A stretch of 64,000 nt of DNA from Verrucomicrobiota bacterium (GCA_027623315.1 JAQBYD010000004.1:1-64000); one strand, 5' to 3'; counted from the first letter of the stretch, positions 9,814 through 18,331 are shown. The notes: generated from the letters alone by a model not told the origin. A program made the numbers and translations.

Positions 9814-9897
9814 GCACCCGTGGTGGAATTGGCAGACACGCAAGATTCAGGTTCTTGTGCCGGCGACGGCGTGGAGGTTCGACTCCTCTCGGGTGCA
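9814..9897 (+). tRNA. tRNA-Leu (anticodon CAG)
   Basis: The acceptor arms GCACCCG and CGGGTGC pair fully. The anticodon stem CAAGA/TCTTG closes a 7-base loop TTCAGGT with CAG at 9848-9850, and the long variable arm and GGTTCGACTCC T-arm fit a class II leucine tRNA. CCA is not encoded. The 3' end is duplicated directly downstream. Confidence 0.93.
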
Positions 9898-9923
9898 GTT
9901 TCCAGACGGGTGCAGTTTCCAGA
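9890..9923 (+). repeat. 17-bp tandem duplication of the tRNA-Leu 3' end
   Basis: CGGGTGCAGTTTCCAGA occurs twice head to tail (9890-9906 and 9907-9923). The first copy includes the last eight bases of tRNA-Leu. A repeated tRNA 3' end is what an integration scar would leave, though no integrase gene is visible. Confidence 0.7.
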
Positions 9924-9968
9924 GCGCCCGGCAGGGGCGCGCGGACTCTCCGCTGCGACCGATTGGAT

Positions 9969-10655
9969 TCATCGGCTTCGATAGCGCATGCCCTTCCGAA
10001 GCATTCGGATCTTCAGGTACAGATCGGTCACCAGCAGATGGAGTCTGTCCAGCAGGGAGACGGCGATCGAGCCCTTTTTGACAAACACTGAATCCGTCTT
10101 GCCCTTGTACCACAGGGCATAGCCCTCATCAGCCATCCAGATCCGAATCTCTTCGAGATGTGGATTCGTGTAGCGCTTGCCGTGCGTCTCCACCGAGATC
10201 ACGCTGGGGCGGCCGGTCATATGCTTGATGACGAACCATTCGCTTCCTTCGACGTCGATACTCAGAAGGTCGATCGTTCCGTCATCAACCGCATCAAAGG
10301 TGACGGCTCGCGCTGTGAATCGGTCCTCCGGGACCGGGACGTAGCCGTCATTGACGACCGCCGGGCTGTTCTTGATCTCACTGACATACGTGGACTCATG
10401 CCGTTGTGACAGCTCCAGTTCGCCGTTGAAATCGTAGGCGGCCACAGGGTAGAGCGTGATGTTTTTGTACTGCTCGCAGAGCTTCTGAATGCGCTTGATA
10501 GAGTCCGGTTCCGGCTCGACCAACGTGCATCGTGTCCCGCAGACGATATAGTCACAGATGTTCGAGAGCTCGGGACGATTCACGTCGACCTCGGCGGCGT
10601 GATCCGGACGGAATCCCTTTCCCTCAAGTTTTCTATATAGTCTCAGGGAGGTCAC
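9969..10655 (-). CDS. FkbM-family methyltransferase
   Basis: The core motif IDLLSIDVEGSEWFVIKHM and the upstream CTLVEPEPDSI mark an FkbM-type SAM-dependent methyltransferase; the family often O-methylates sugars or other secondary products. The open frame extends to 10904, but that N-terminal stretch is Arg/Pro-rich and unlike the family. I prefer the GTG at 10655, giving VTSLRLYRKLEGKGF and a 228-residue protein, which matches how these proteins usually begin. The substrate cannot be judged from the neighbours. It is the first gene inside the tRNA-Leu boundary. Confidence 0.8.
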   Translation of the reverse strand: MTSLRLYRKLEGKGFRPDHAAEVDVNRPELSNICDYIVCGTRCTLVEPEPDSIKRIQKLCEQYKNITLYPVAAYDFNGELELSQRHESTYVSEIKNSPAVVNDGYVPVPEDRFTARAVTFDAVDDGTIDLLSIDVEGSEWFVIKHMTGRPSVISVETHGKRYTNPHLEEIRIWMADEGYALWYKGKTDSVFVKKGSIAVSLLDRLHLLVTDLYLKIRMLRKGMRYRSR

Positions 10656-10753
10656 CTGGTTCGAGGCGCATCCCCGCGCACAGGCAGGTGGCCGCGAGGG
10701 CACGGCAGGGGGCAGCATTGCAGTTCTCATGCGCCCTAGAGTTCGGCGCAGCA

Positions 10754-10855
10754 TTACCGTTCCCCTGCGCCCCAGAGCTTGCTGTTTTTTTCGCAGGCGT
10801 GGGCGGTGAAGGCGAGAAAAACGGCGGCCAGAAAGGTCGGCATCACTTCGTTCAT
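10754..10855 (-). CDS. 33-residue ORF with a signal-like N-terminus (doubtful)
   Basis: An AGAGGA Shine-Dalgarno precedes an ATG at 10855 that opens a 33-codon frame with a hydrophobic core (PTFLAAVFLAFTAHAC). The hydrophobic stretch ending in Ala-Cys resembles a truncated signal or lipoprotein leader. It ends about 100 bases before the methyltransferase start. It may be a leader remnant of a lost gene; no family is recognised. Confidence 0.3.
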   Translation of the reverse strand: MNEVMPTFLAAVFLAFTAHACEKNSKLWGAGER

Positions 10856-10947
10856 AGAACATTCCTCTGCGGTGTGTTGCGGCTTCGATAGCTATCCGAC
10901 ACAACTACGCTCTGCTGACACCTCACTTCAGTCAACGGGATTCTCCG

Positions 10948-11376
10948 TTACAGAAGGGGATTCTTCCAGCGCACGCCGCGGAAGCGCATGAAGTCCGTGT
11001 CGGCGCTATGGACCTCCGCCCGACAGCGCTTGGCGACGGCGGCAATCTGTGCATCCGTTGTGAGGTTTCCCCCGACACCAGCCTCGCTCAACCATTCGAG
11101 CGCCTGCTCGACATCGGATCGCGAGACACTCAACAGCTCCGCCATCGGCGTCTGGAGCCAGGATCGCACGTGGCCCGCTGCCTCCGTGATCGTCAGCGGA
11201 TTCTCAAAGACTTTCCCGCTGGTGCCGATCCGTATGAACGCGAAGAGTACGACCGCCACCAATCCAACAGGCTCGGCTCCTGCAAGAGAGGCGCTCCACC
11301 ACTGCTTCGCCCTGGGATGGAAGGGACTCGCTTCGTCGTAGGCGTAGAGAAGCAGGTTGGCGTCGGGAATGATCAT
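10948..11376 (-). CDS. vapC: PIN-domain ribonuclease toxin
   Basis: A 142-residue PIN-domain protein of the VapC type, predicted to cleave RNA as the toxin of a type II toxin-antitoxin pair. Acidic residues expected at the metal site are visible in PDAN near the N-terminus, TTDAQIAA in the middle and SADTDF near the C-terminus. Its ATG overlaps the antitoxin stop as ATGA, so the two are translated together. Confidence 0.88.
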   Translation of the reverse strand: MIIPDANLLLYAYDEASPFHPRAKQWWSASLAGAEPVGLVAVVLFAFIRIGTSGKVFENPLTITEAAGHVRSWLQTPMAELLSVSRSDVEQALEWLSEAGVGGNLTTDAQIAAVAKRCRAEVHSADTDFMRFRGVRWKNPLL

Positions 11377-11651
11377 CTTCCCTGTTTCGACAAGCGGGCT
11401 GTCTTGCGAAGGAACTCCTGGATCTCAAGATCATCATCCAATTCTCTGATCTGTGCCGGATCCAGACCCGCACGTAGACCGAGTGACCTGGACTCGACCA
11501 CGAACGGCGTGCCGCCGTCGTCACCATGCGCGCGCCCGAGCCCACGGCGCAGCGCCTCATTCAGGGCCTCCTTGAAGCCCTTGCCCTGTCGCTGCATCAC
11601 CTCTCGCAGGTGCTGCTCAACATCAGACTCGAGCGTAACGGTAGTTCTCAT
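11373..11651 (-). CDS. vapB: VapB-type antitoxin
   Basis: A 92-residue protein with an N-terminal ribbon-helix-helix-like segment (MRTTVTLESDVEQHLREVM) that would bind the promoter, and an acidic C-terminal half (ELDDDLEIQEF) that would wrap the toxin. I chose the ATG at 11651 over the TTG at 11663 because it gives the usual MRTTV start. Two 15-bp direct repeats upstream are good operator candidates for autoregulation. Confidence 0.85.
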   Translation of the reverse strand: MRTTVTLESDVEQHLREVMQRQGKGFKEALNEALRRGLGRAHGDDGGTPFVVESRSLGLRAGLDPAQIRELDDDLEIQEFLRKTARLSKQGR

Positions 11652-11659
11652 AGTTGCTA

Positions 11660-11698
11660 TCAAAGCATCATTTTATATTGCAGTCAAGGCATCATTTT
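11660..11698. promoter_or_regulatory. Direct repeats upstream of vapBC, probable operator
   Basis: TCAA(A/G)GCATCATTTT occurs at 11660-11674 and 11684-11698, 24 bp apart with one mismatch. The repeats sit just upstream of the vapB start in an AT-rich stretch, where an RHH antitoxin would bind. Confidence 0.55.
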
Positions 11699-11755
11699 GA
11701 TTCCAGTTGTTTCGGGCTCCCGTTTACATTAGCCTGCCAGTGATGCAACGCAGTT

Positions 11756-11977
11756 ATGGCCGTCTTACACGCAACCGAAAATCTAACGGTGAACGAGTTT
11801 TTAGCACTTCCACAGTCGGAGGAGTGGCTGGAACTTGTTGATGGCGAGATGGTCGTTACCCCGAAACCCTTTCGTCACCACCAGCAGGTGGCTTGCAATC
11901 TGGCCCATTTATATCTCAGCCAGCTCGCGCTCCCCTGCGAGTCCGAGGTCAGCGACCTGTTTGCCGTTATGGAATAG
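11756..11977 (+). pseudogene. Truncated Uma2-family endonuclease remnant
   Basis: The 73 codons (TVNEFLALPQSEEWLELVDGE, then VVTPKPFRHHQQVACNLA) match the N-terminal third of the Uma2/DUF820 family, a PD-(D/E)XK nuclease-fold group whose members are usually about 190 residues and common near mobile DNA. The frame stops after EVSDLFAVME, before the region carrying the conserved catalytic residues, and the next gene begins about 80 bases later. I see no clear C-terminal half in other frames, so this is a broken copy. Confidence 0.75.
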
Positions 11978-12054
11978 AGCGAGTGCGATTCTCAAATGGG
12001 CGTCTTCAGACGGCAATAAACGCGTGCCCGTCGACATTGCGGGAAAGGAAATTC

Positions 12055-14673
12055 TTGTTGACCTTGAATCGTGCGTCGGCACTCGCGACTGCTTGTTTCC
12101 TGCTGCTGGGCGCAAGCCCGGCGCGTGCGGCGTATGTCCCGTTTGCCGGCAACGTGCGAGTCGCTCCACGCGACAACAAGACGGCAACGGTTCACTTCGA
12201 CGTTTCCATGGGGGGCTGGCGCAACGAGGTCAACCGCGGCGGCGCGTGGGTGTTTTTCAAGGTACAGGCCGAGGGCAGTACCGAGTGGCAGCCTGTCCGG
12301 CTCGTGGCCGACCGCGTGGTTAACCCCACCGGCTACAGCCAGGGGGAGGGCGGCCCGCTGCAGTTTGTCGTGCCCGACGGCGACGATGGGTTCACCGGGA
12401 TGTTCTTGCTCCCCGCGAAGGGCAGTACGGAGGCAGGAGGCGCGGGCAACATCACGGCGCTGTGGGACTTCACGGCGAACAAGGGCATCACGAAGGACGT
12501 CAAGGTGCGCGTGCGCGTATTCGCAAGCGCGATGGCCTATGTGGCCGAGGGACCGTTCTACCTGGGATCGGGCGGGACTGAATGGAACCGGTTCTATAAG
12601 TACACTGACGGCAGCCAACACACCGAGCCGTACCGTGTCATGGGCTCCGGCGCGATCCCGAGCGGTCGACAGGATGGCAGGCTCTGGGCAAGGAAGGGCG
12701 CCCAGCCCGATGACGGCGGCGAGATCCCGGCCGCCTTTCCCAACGGGTATGCGGGCTTCTACTGCATGATGTTCCAGGTGACCTATGCGCAGTACGTCGG
12801 CTTTCTGAATACGCTGCCGGCAGAGGTGGCGGACAAGTATCACGTTCCAGGCATCAAGCCCTACTACGTGTGGTACAACCATGCGGGGACGCAGCCGATG
12901 CGCATCATCCGCACAAACGATGCATCGAAGGACCCCTTCACGGTGGAACTGCATACGCAGGGCCGTTGGAACCCGGCCAACGGCTGGGATCGGGAGTTGC
13001 ATGGGATGTCGTGGGCCGATGGCGCGGCGTACGCGGCCTGGGCCGGCATGCGCCCGATGAGCGAACTGGAATTCGAGAAGATCTGCCGCGGGCCGCGCGA
13101 TCCGGTTCCGCATGAGACCGGACCGTCGCACTGGAATATTTCGTCGTTTCCCGGCGGGAACGATTTCGGCGCGCAATGGCCTGCGCATCGGCGCCACACG
13201 GATCGCGCAGTCACGGTTGCCAACCCCGAGGGGCGCGGCTTCAAGGGCACGCACGGCAACGGCACGTGGATCTTGCCCGCGGACTGGCCGAAGGACGACG
13301 CTGTCGGGGCCGGGTTTCGCGGCGGCGGGATGAGCATGCCGGGCTCACGCCTGTCCGACCGGCTCCATGCGGCCTACGTGGACCTCCGCCGGCGACCCTA
13401 CTGCTCTTTCCGCTGCGTCCGCACGGCACCCAATGAAGACGAGCAGGACGCCGCGCTGAACAAGACCCCCGCCGTGGGTGACGGCTCGGTGCTCAAGATG
13501 GATCCGCTGCCCGATCTGCGCGACTCGGACATCGGCATCTTCTACTTAGCGGGCAGTTTCCAGAGCGCCGGGGACAAGCCGCTGAATGTCGAACTGACAT
13601 CGACGTTGCCCGAGGCGTGTTTCCCGAAAGGCGCCGCGTCGCTCGCCCTGGCGGCAAAGCCGAAGGAGGCTACGCCGTTCCGAATCACGACCACGCTGAC
13701 CCTCAAAAACGCACGCACCGCCCGCTATGGCCAAAGCGTGCCATTCCGGGTAAAGACGACCGGAGGCGACGTGCTGGCCGAACAATCGGTCCGGCTGCCC
13801 TTGTCCGGCACGACGCCGTTTGTGGTCGGCTCACTCGACGGCGGCACGGTGACGCTGCGCATCACCAACGCCACCGACCGACCGCAACCACTGGTGATCG
13901 CGCTGCAGCCCCCGCCGCGCATCACGCTGCCCGAGGCGGAGCAGCGCGTTGAACTCGCCGCCGGAACGCAGGCCCGCGTGTCGTTTCCCGTCCCGCGCCA
14001 GGTATTCCGCGAGAACGGGGTCTGCCCGATTCCCTACCGTGTCACCGTCGCGGACGGCGCCCCGCAAAGTGGCGAAATCGTCACCGATCTGCGTCTGCAG
14101 TCGCGCTGGTGGGTCTCGCGGCGCGTAGCACTCGGGCCGAAGGTGGGGGCCGGGGTGGATTCCGAGAATGACGGCCTCGGCGATCTGGGGGAGGCGTTCG
14201 GCACCGACGAAATCGTCAACGACGACGGCAGTGTCTTCAAGGCCGCCACGCGACCGGCGGGATGGAGTCTCGCGGTTTACGGTGCGGGCATTCCCTTCGG
14301 CGGCGGCGGCGCGCTTCCGTCGCGCGGGTCCGTCGCGCTGGCGGCGACACTGGTGGTCTCGCGCATCGCAGGGGAGGCGGTTCTCGACGCCCGACACGAT
14401 ATTCCCTGGTCACGGGCCGTATTGCCCTCTGGAAAGAAGGTCGACTTCCCCGTGCGCGTCTGGCTCAACGGCGCGATCGCGTACGACTCGCGCGCCGACG
14501 CGAAGGAGCGCAGCAAACCCGTTCGCATGCGCAAGGGCGGCAATACGATGCTGGTGGAGTGCCGGTCGGAAAATGATGGGTCCGCCACGCCCGGGGACGT
14601 CTTCGTGACGTTCCAGGGGGCCGCGGACGGCAAAGCGCTGGATGATCTCGTACTCGACATGGACAGTCGCTAG
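12055..14673 (+). CDS. Secreted formylglycine-enzyme-fold (SUMF1-like) protein
   Basis: About 872 residues. A signal peptide (ending ASPARA-AY) is followed by a beta-rich N-terminal domain, an FGE-sulfatase/SUMF1 fold (GYAGFYCMMFQVTYAQYVGFL ... GMRPMSELEFEKICRGP) around residues 220-455, and a long beta-sandwich-like C-terminal region. The FGE family converts a sulfatase cysteine to formylglycine. Here the C-terminal block reads RRRPYCSFRCVR without the usual GGS-type catalytic context, so catalysis is doubtful. I chose TTG at 12055 because AAAGGA precedes it and the signal peptide begins there; upstream frame overlaps the Uma2 remnant. A paralogue follows 14 bases downstream. Confidence 0.8.
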   Translation: MLTLNRASALATACFLLLGASPARAAYVPFAGNVRVAPRDNKTATVHFDVSMGGWRNEVNRGGAWVFFKVQAEGSTEWQPVRLVADRVVNPTGYSQGEGGPLQFVVPDGDDGFTGMFLLPAKGSTEAGGAGNITALWDFTANKGITKDVKVRVRVFASAMAYVAEGPFYLGSGGTEWNRFYKYTDGSQHTEPYRVMGSGAIPSGRQDGRLWARKGAQPDDGGEIPAAFPNGYAGFYCMMFQVTYAQYVGFLNTLPAEVADKYHVPGIKPYYVWYNHAGTQPMRIIRTNDASKDPFTVELHTQGRWNPANGWDRELHGMSWADGAAYAAWAGMRPMSELEFEKICRGPRDPVPHETGPSHWNISSFPGGNDFGAQWPAHRRHTDRAVTVANPEGRGFKGTHGNGTWILPADWPKDDAVGAGFRGGGMSMPGSRLSDRLHAAYVDLRRRPYCSFRCVRTAPNEDEQDAALNKTPAVGDGSVLKMDPLPDLRDSDIGIFYLAGSFQSAGDKPLNVELTSTLPEACFPKGAASLALAAKPKEATPFRITTTLTLKNARTARYGQSVPFRVKTTGGDVLAEQSVRLPLSGTTPFVVGSLDGGTVTLRITNATDRPQPLVIALQPPPRITLPEAEQRVELAAGTQARVSFPVPRQVFRENGVCPIPYRVTVADGAPQSGEIVTDLRLQSRWWVSRRVALGPKVGAGVDSENDGLGDLGEAFGTDEIVNDDGSVFKAATRPAGWSLAVYGAGIPFGGGGALPSRGSVALAATLVVSRIAGEAVLDARHDIPWSRAVLPSGKKVDFPVRVWLNGAIAYDSRADAKERSKPVRMRKGGNTMLVECRSENDGSATPGDVFVTFQGAADGKALDDLVLDMDSR

Positions 14674-14687
14674 ACGGCAGGAAGCGC

Positions 14688-16595
14688 ATGATCAACAACA
14701 AGACGGAGACGACAACGCTGATGCGCCGCGGCGTGGCGGCGCTCGTCTGTGCTCTGCTGTTGATGTGCTGCTCGACGGTCCGTGCGCAGAACGATCCGGA
14801 CGCGCGCTTCCGGGGCACGGGCAAGGCCGACTTGATTCGGATCAGCAAGGCCACCTGCGAGCCGTCCGGCGTCAAAGGCGCAGGCGTCATTGCGTTCGAT
14901 ATCGCGTGGGATCACTCCTGGCGCGCGGCCTGGGACGTTGGCGAAGAACAACACGAAGCGAGCGGAACGCTGTCGCTCGAAAACTGGGATGCGGCCTGGG
15001 TGTTCGTCAAGGTGCGCAGGCCCGGCACCGCCGGCTGGTCGCAGGCGACGCTCTCGAACGATCGCGCCCATCACACGGTGCCCGCCGGAGCGGCGCTGGA
15101 TCTCGCTCCGAGCAGCGATGGCAAACGTGGCGCCGGGGTGTTTATCTACCGTGACGCTGCTGGTCACGGCGCGAATAACTGGAAGGGCGTGACGCTGCGC
15201 TGGATGCATGCCGCGGATGGCGTACCCGACCTCAACAAGGTCATGCTGTCGAATGATAAGCTGACGCGCTGGCTAGCCGGCGCAGGCATCATGCCCGATC
15301 TCGATAAGACATTCCCTGCGGACGACGGACTCGGCCTTGACGATTCGTTCTCCTCGGAAGACGGGTTGGATGGCCTGCTGCAAGGCGAGGACGGCGTGGA
15401 AATCCAGGTTCACGCCATCATGATGGTCTATGTGCCGCAGAGCCCGTTCTGGGCCGGTGACGGGGCGACACCGGATCTCCCGCAAAGCGCGTTCTGGGCG
15501 GAAGCTACCAACGCCTGGGAATATTCGCCGCTCGGCAAGCCGGAGAGCGTGGTGGCCGGCCAGTTTTCCGCCGGCGACAGCGCCGCTCCCTTCCGGATCA
15601 CAAGCGAAAACGAGATGACGATCGGCGGCGAGTCGACGGATGTGCTTAACAACCGGGACGCGATCGGGATGCAGCTGATCGACGATTTTAATATGGATCA
15701 GCCGCGTACGCTTCCTGCCGGATTCCCCAAGGGATACCGGGCATTCTATTGCATGAAGCACGAGGTCACGCAGGGCGAGTACGTCGCGTTTCTGAACACG
15801 ATTGCGAACGCCGGCGCCCATCGTATAGTCCTGCCCCCCGAGGCTCCTCACTATCGTTATTCGATCACCGGCGAGGGCGGATCGCTTGGGGCGACCGAAC
15901 CCTATGTGGCCTGCAACTACTTGTCGTCCATCGACGGCCTGGCTTACGCGGCATGGGCGGGCTTGCGGCCGATGACGGAGTTGGAATACGAGAAGGCCTG
16001 TCGCGGCCCGCTGAAACCGGTTCCGAACGAATGCGCGTGGGGCACCGACCGCGTCGCCGGAATGGAGGCTGAGAGCGGCGGGTACACGATTAATAATCCC
16101 GGCGGGCCTGACGAAACCGTCACATGGGTGGGGAGTAACAGTCCCTTCGACAAGGCGCAGGGCGGGACAGATGCGGCGCACGGCAACGCCCTATGGGAGG
16201 GGACGGCCAGGCGCATACCCGCCGGGTCCGCCCAGTCCGGCGGGCCGTTGCGGGTGGGGATCTTCGCAAGGCCGGACAGCGACCGCGCACGTGCCGGCGC
16301 CTCGTACTGGGGGATCATGGAACTCAGCGGTAATCTGGGGGAGCTTGCGGTGACCGTCGGTAGCCCCGCCGGACGTGGGTTCGGCGGCACGCACGGGGAC
16401 GGCACGCCGGTCCCTCCTGCCGGATGGAATTTCGTTGCACGTGAAGGGGGGTCGGATAGCTATCAGTCGTCCGGCATCGGGAGTCGCGGCGAAGGTGGCA
16501 AAAGCCTCCGCACATCGTCCCGCAGGAGCGCGGCCGTAGGCGGCAGCACGCGGACTCGGAGCAGCGGATTTCGTGCCGTGCACACGGCGCCATAG
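14688..16595 (+). CDS. Second SUMF1-like secreted protein
   Basis: A 635-residue paralogue of the preceding gene, with a signal peptide (CALLLMCCSTVRAQ), a similar N-terminal domain (WDAAWVFVKVRRPGT) and an FGE-fold block (GYRAFYCMKHEVTQGEYVAFL ... YWGIMELSGNLGE). The region where catalytic cysteines lie in true formylglycine-generating enzymes is Ser/Gly/Arg-rich and has no cysteine, so this is probably a binding or structural paralogue. AGGAAG precedes the ATG. The TAG stop codon is supplied by the edge of a MITE-like element, so the original C-terminus may have been slightly longer. Confidence 0.85.
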   Translation: MINNKTETTTLMRRGVAALVCALLLMCCSTVRAQNDPDARFRGTGKADLIRISKATCEPSGVKGAGVIAFDIAWDHSWRAAWDVGEEQHEASGTLSLENWDAAWVFVKVRRPGTAGWSQATLSNDRAHHTVPAGAALDLAPSSDGKRGAGVFIYRDAAGHGANNWKGVTLRWMHAADGVPDLNKVMLSNDKLTRWLAGAGIMPDLDKTFPADDGLGLDDSFSSEDGLDGLLQGEDGVEIQVHAIMMVYVPQSPFWAGDGATPDLPQSAFWAEATNAWEYSPLGKPESVVAGQFSAGDSAAPFRITSENEMTIGGESTDVLNNRDAIGMQLIDDFNMDQPRTLPAGFPKGYRAFYCMKHEVTQGEYVAFLNTIANAGAHRIVLPPEAPHYRYSITGEGGSLGATEPYVACNYLSSIDGLAYAAWAGLRPMTELEYEKACRGPLKPVPNECAWGTDRVAGMEAESGGYTINNPGGPDETVTWVGSNSPFDKAQGGTDAAHGNALWEGTARRIPAGSAQSGGPLRVGIFARPDSDRARAGASYWGIMELSGNLGELAVTVGSPAGRGFGGTHGDGTPVPPAGWNFVAREGGSDSYQSSGIGSRGEGGKSLRTSSRRSAAVGGSTRTRSSGFRAVHTAP

Positions 16596-16773
16596 CCCGG
16601 ACATCTCACACTTTTTCGTAGCGAGAGCGCGAAGAGCCGGTCAGGCTTGATCGAAACAGGGCTTTGCCGATGAAACGGTATGGACATACTGTGAATTGGC
16701 GAAGCCCTGTTTCGATCAAGCCTGACGGAGCTATGCGTGTTCGTAGTAGGAAAAGTGTGAGATATCCGGGCTA
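16593..16773. mobile_element. 181-bp palindromic MITE-like element, copy 1
   Basis: The element starts TA-GCCCGGACATCTCACAC and ends GTGTGAGATATCCGGGC-TA, so it is flanked by TA on both sides. An inner inverted repeat built on GTCAGGCTTGATCGAAACAG makes nearly the whole element one long hairpin. A second copy of exactly the same length lies in opposite orientation at 36352-36532 with about six differences. It carries no ORF. TA flanks and terminal repeats are typical of MITEs mobilised by IS630/Tc1-like transposases. Confidence 0.85.
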
Positions 16774-16784
16774 GAATCGACCGC

Positions 16785-16960
16785 TCACTCGGAATCGAGA
16801 TCCTCGAGCATGACGTCGTCGAACCAGGCGGCGCCCTCGCCGTCAACACGCACATAGGCCGCCCCTTCGCACAGATCGGTTTTCACCCAGGCGCTGAGCC
16901 GATAGCGATCCGGTTTCACAGGCATCAACCCCGTGCCTGGCTGTGTCGGCACGCGCACGC
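16785..16960 (-). pseudogene. Orphan C-terminal fragment of a carbohydrate-binding-like domain
   Basis: The last 50 or so codons of this frame (MPVKPDRYRLSAWVKTDL ... GEGAAWFDDVMLED) resemble the end of galactose-binding-like (CBM-type) domains common on secreted enzymes. The rest of the frame runs antisense to nothing recognisable and overlaps the SGNH gene region, so only the tail of a gene remains. It lies between the MITE-like element and the SGNH hydrolase gene. Confidence 0.5.
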
Positions 16961-16965
16961 GCGCG

Positions 16966-18171
16966 TCACTGCCGATAGGCCGGCGGCTTGGGATCGAGCC
17001 AGTCGATGAGGTCCCGTCGGATAGTGGAGGCGAACACGAAGTTGCCGTAGGGGTTGTAGTGACCGAACACCTGGGCGCCGGCGCGCTCCACGTAGAGTTT
17101 CTCGCAATATTGCTGGATCGTGCCCTTGAACAACTTGGCATCCTGGATGATCTTGGGAAGGGTATCGATGTAGGTGTACTTTTCCTTGTCCAGAAACTGC
17201 ACGAACTCGGCGTCAAATCGCGTGCCTTTCTTCGCGTAGGTCTGCACCGTAGGCACGTCGTAGCTCAACAGGATCATGAGCTTGCGCTTGTTGGCCTTGC
17301 ACCACTTTCGGAACATGTCCACGACGAACATCGTGGAGTGGATTCCGTAGGCGATGTGGAGTTTCTTCGCGTCGGCCTGGCGTGTCCTGGCGTTGCGCAG
17401 GTTGACCTTGACGCCGAACGCTTCCGCCAGCTTCTCCAGTTCCTCCACGGGCGCGACGCCGCCTTCGCGCAGGCAGTACAGGTGGGCGACCGTGTCATCC
17501 TTGAACGCGTTGTAGTAGTTGTCCTTACCCACGAGCTTGCGAAGGTCGCCGGCCTTCTTGCACATGCCCGGCCGTTCTTCCCATCGCCCCTGCGCGAGAT
17601 CGTAACGCACATGCATCCATGGGAATCCGTGCACGGGATAGCCGTCTTTCTTGCCGCGCGGGAGATCCCGGCACATCCAGGCCACGCGGACCCAGCGCGC
17701 GGCGTCGATATTGCGCATGTAGTCGTCATCCCACACGTTCAGGATGATGTACTCCGCCGCCAGGTCTTTCATGGCTTCCGTGCGCATCGCCCGCCGGTAG
17801 GCCTGGTAGACTCCGTAGCCGCCGACGCCGAAGTTGCGGATCGGCTCGCGGAAATTGGCGGCCAGCGCTTCCTGCCAGGTTTCGCCATCGCTCACCTGCG
17901 CGCACTGCGTGTAGCTATCGCCGTAGGTGTTGATGCGGCAGGACTGATCCGCATAGTTGATCATCGAGCGGTGTCCGCCGCGGCGCGCATAGGTTCCGGC
18001 CGTAACGGCGCCGTCCGCGCCGTCCTTCATGCAATGCTCCTGGTGCAAATATCCCAGCTCAGGATCGAACTTCAGGATCGCCGGGTTCTTCGGGTCCATG
18101 TATCGCTCGATCTCGATTGAGTGGTATGCCGCCTGGTGAAGCAGCTGTTTCAGATCCTTTAGTTCGCTCAT
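16966..18171 (-). CDS. SGNH/GDSL-like hydrolase
   Basis: About 401 residues. Block I is INTYGDSYTQC with the presumed nucleophile Ser, block II NFGVGGYGVYQ, block III has Asn in IILNVWDDDY, and block V His in FGHYNPYGN. That set fits the SGNH fold, whose members are esterases or deacetylases, often on polysaccharides. No signal peptide is obvious. I chose the ATG at 18171 (MSELKDLKQLL), with AGGAGA 11-12 bases upstream, because the longer frame adds Arg-rich sequence unlike a domain. The exact substrate is unknown. Confidence 0.75.
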   Translation of the reverse strand: MSELKDLKQLLHQAAYHSIEIERYMDPKNPAILKFDPELGYLHQEHCMKDGADGAVTAGTYARRGGHRSMINYADQSCRINTYGDSYTQCAQVSDGETWQEALAANFREPIRNFGVGGYGVYQAYRRAMRTEAMKDLAAEYIILNVWDDDYMRNIDAARWVRVAWMCRDLPRGKKDGYPVHGFPWMHVRYDLAQGRWEERPGMCKKAGDLRKLVGKDNYYNAFKDDTVAHLYCLREGGVAPVEELEKLAEAFGVKVNLRNARTRQADAKKLHIAYGIHSTMFVVDMFRKWCKANKRKLMILLSYDVPTVQTYAKKGTRFDAEFVQFLDKEKYTYIDTLPKIIQDAKLFKGTIQQYCEKLYVERAGAQVFGHYNPYGNFVFASTIRRDLIDWLDPKPPAYRQ

Positions 18172-18331
18172 GCGTGCGTGTTCTCCTCTGGGTTTTTTCC
18201 CTGATGCGCCGGAACCGTGTGCCAAGCGCTGGGGCAAGTCAATGCCAAGATGTGACGCGCGGCACCGAAGAATCGCGATGTGTCGGGCGTCAGGTTTCAG
18301 TCGAATCACGGATGGAGCGGGTGCCAGAGCG

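Noticed and set aside
11992-13254. 420-codon minus-strand frame opposite the first SUMF1-like gene
   Set aside because: The plus-strand frame carries a signal peptide and recognisable FGE-fold motifs; the minus frame has no domain character.
18220-18240. TTGGCAC-like word upstream of the SGNH gene
   Set aside because: The -12 GC doublet is not at the required 10-base spacing, so it is not a sigma-54 promoter.
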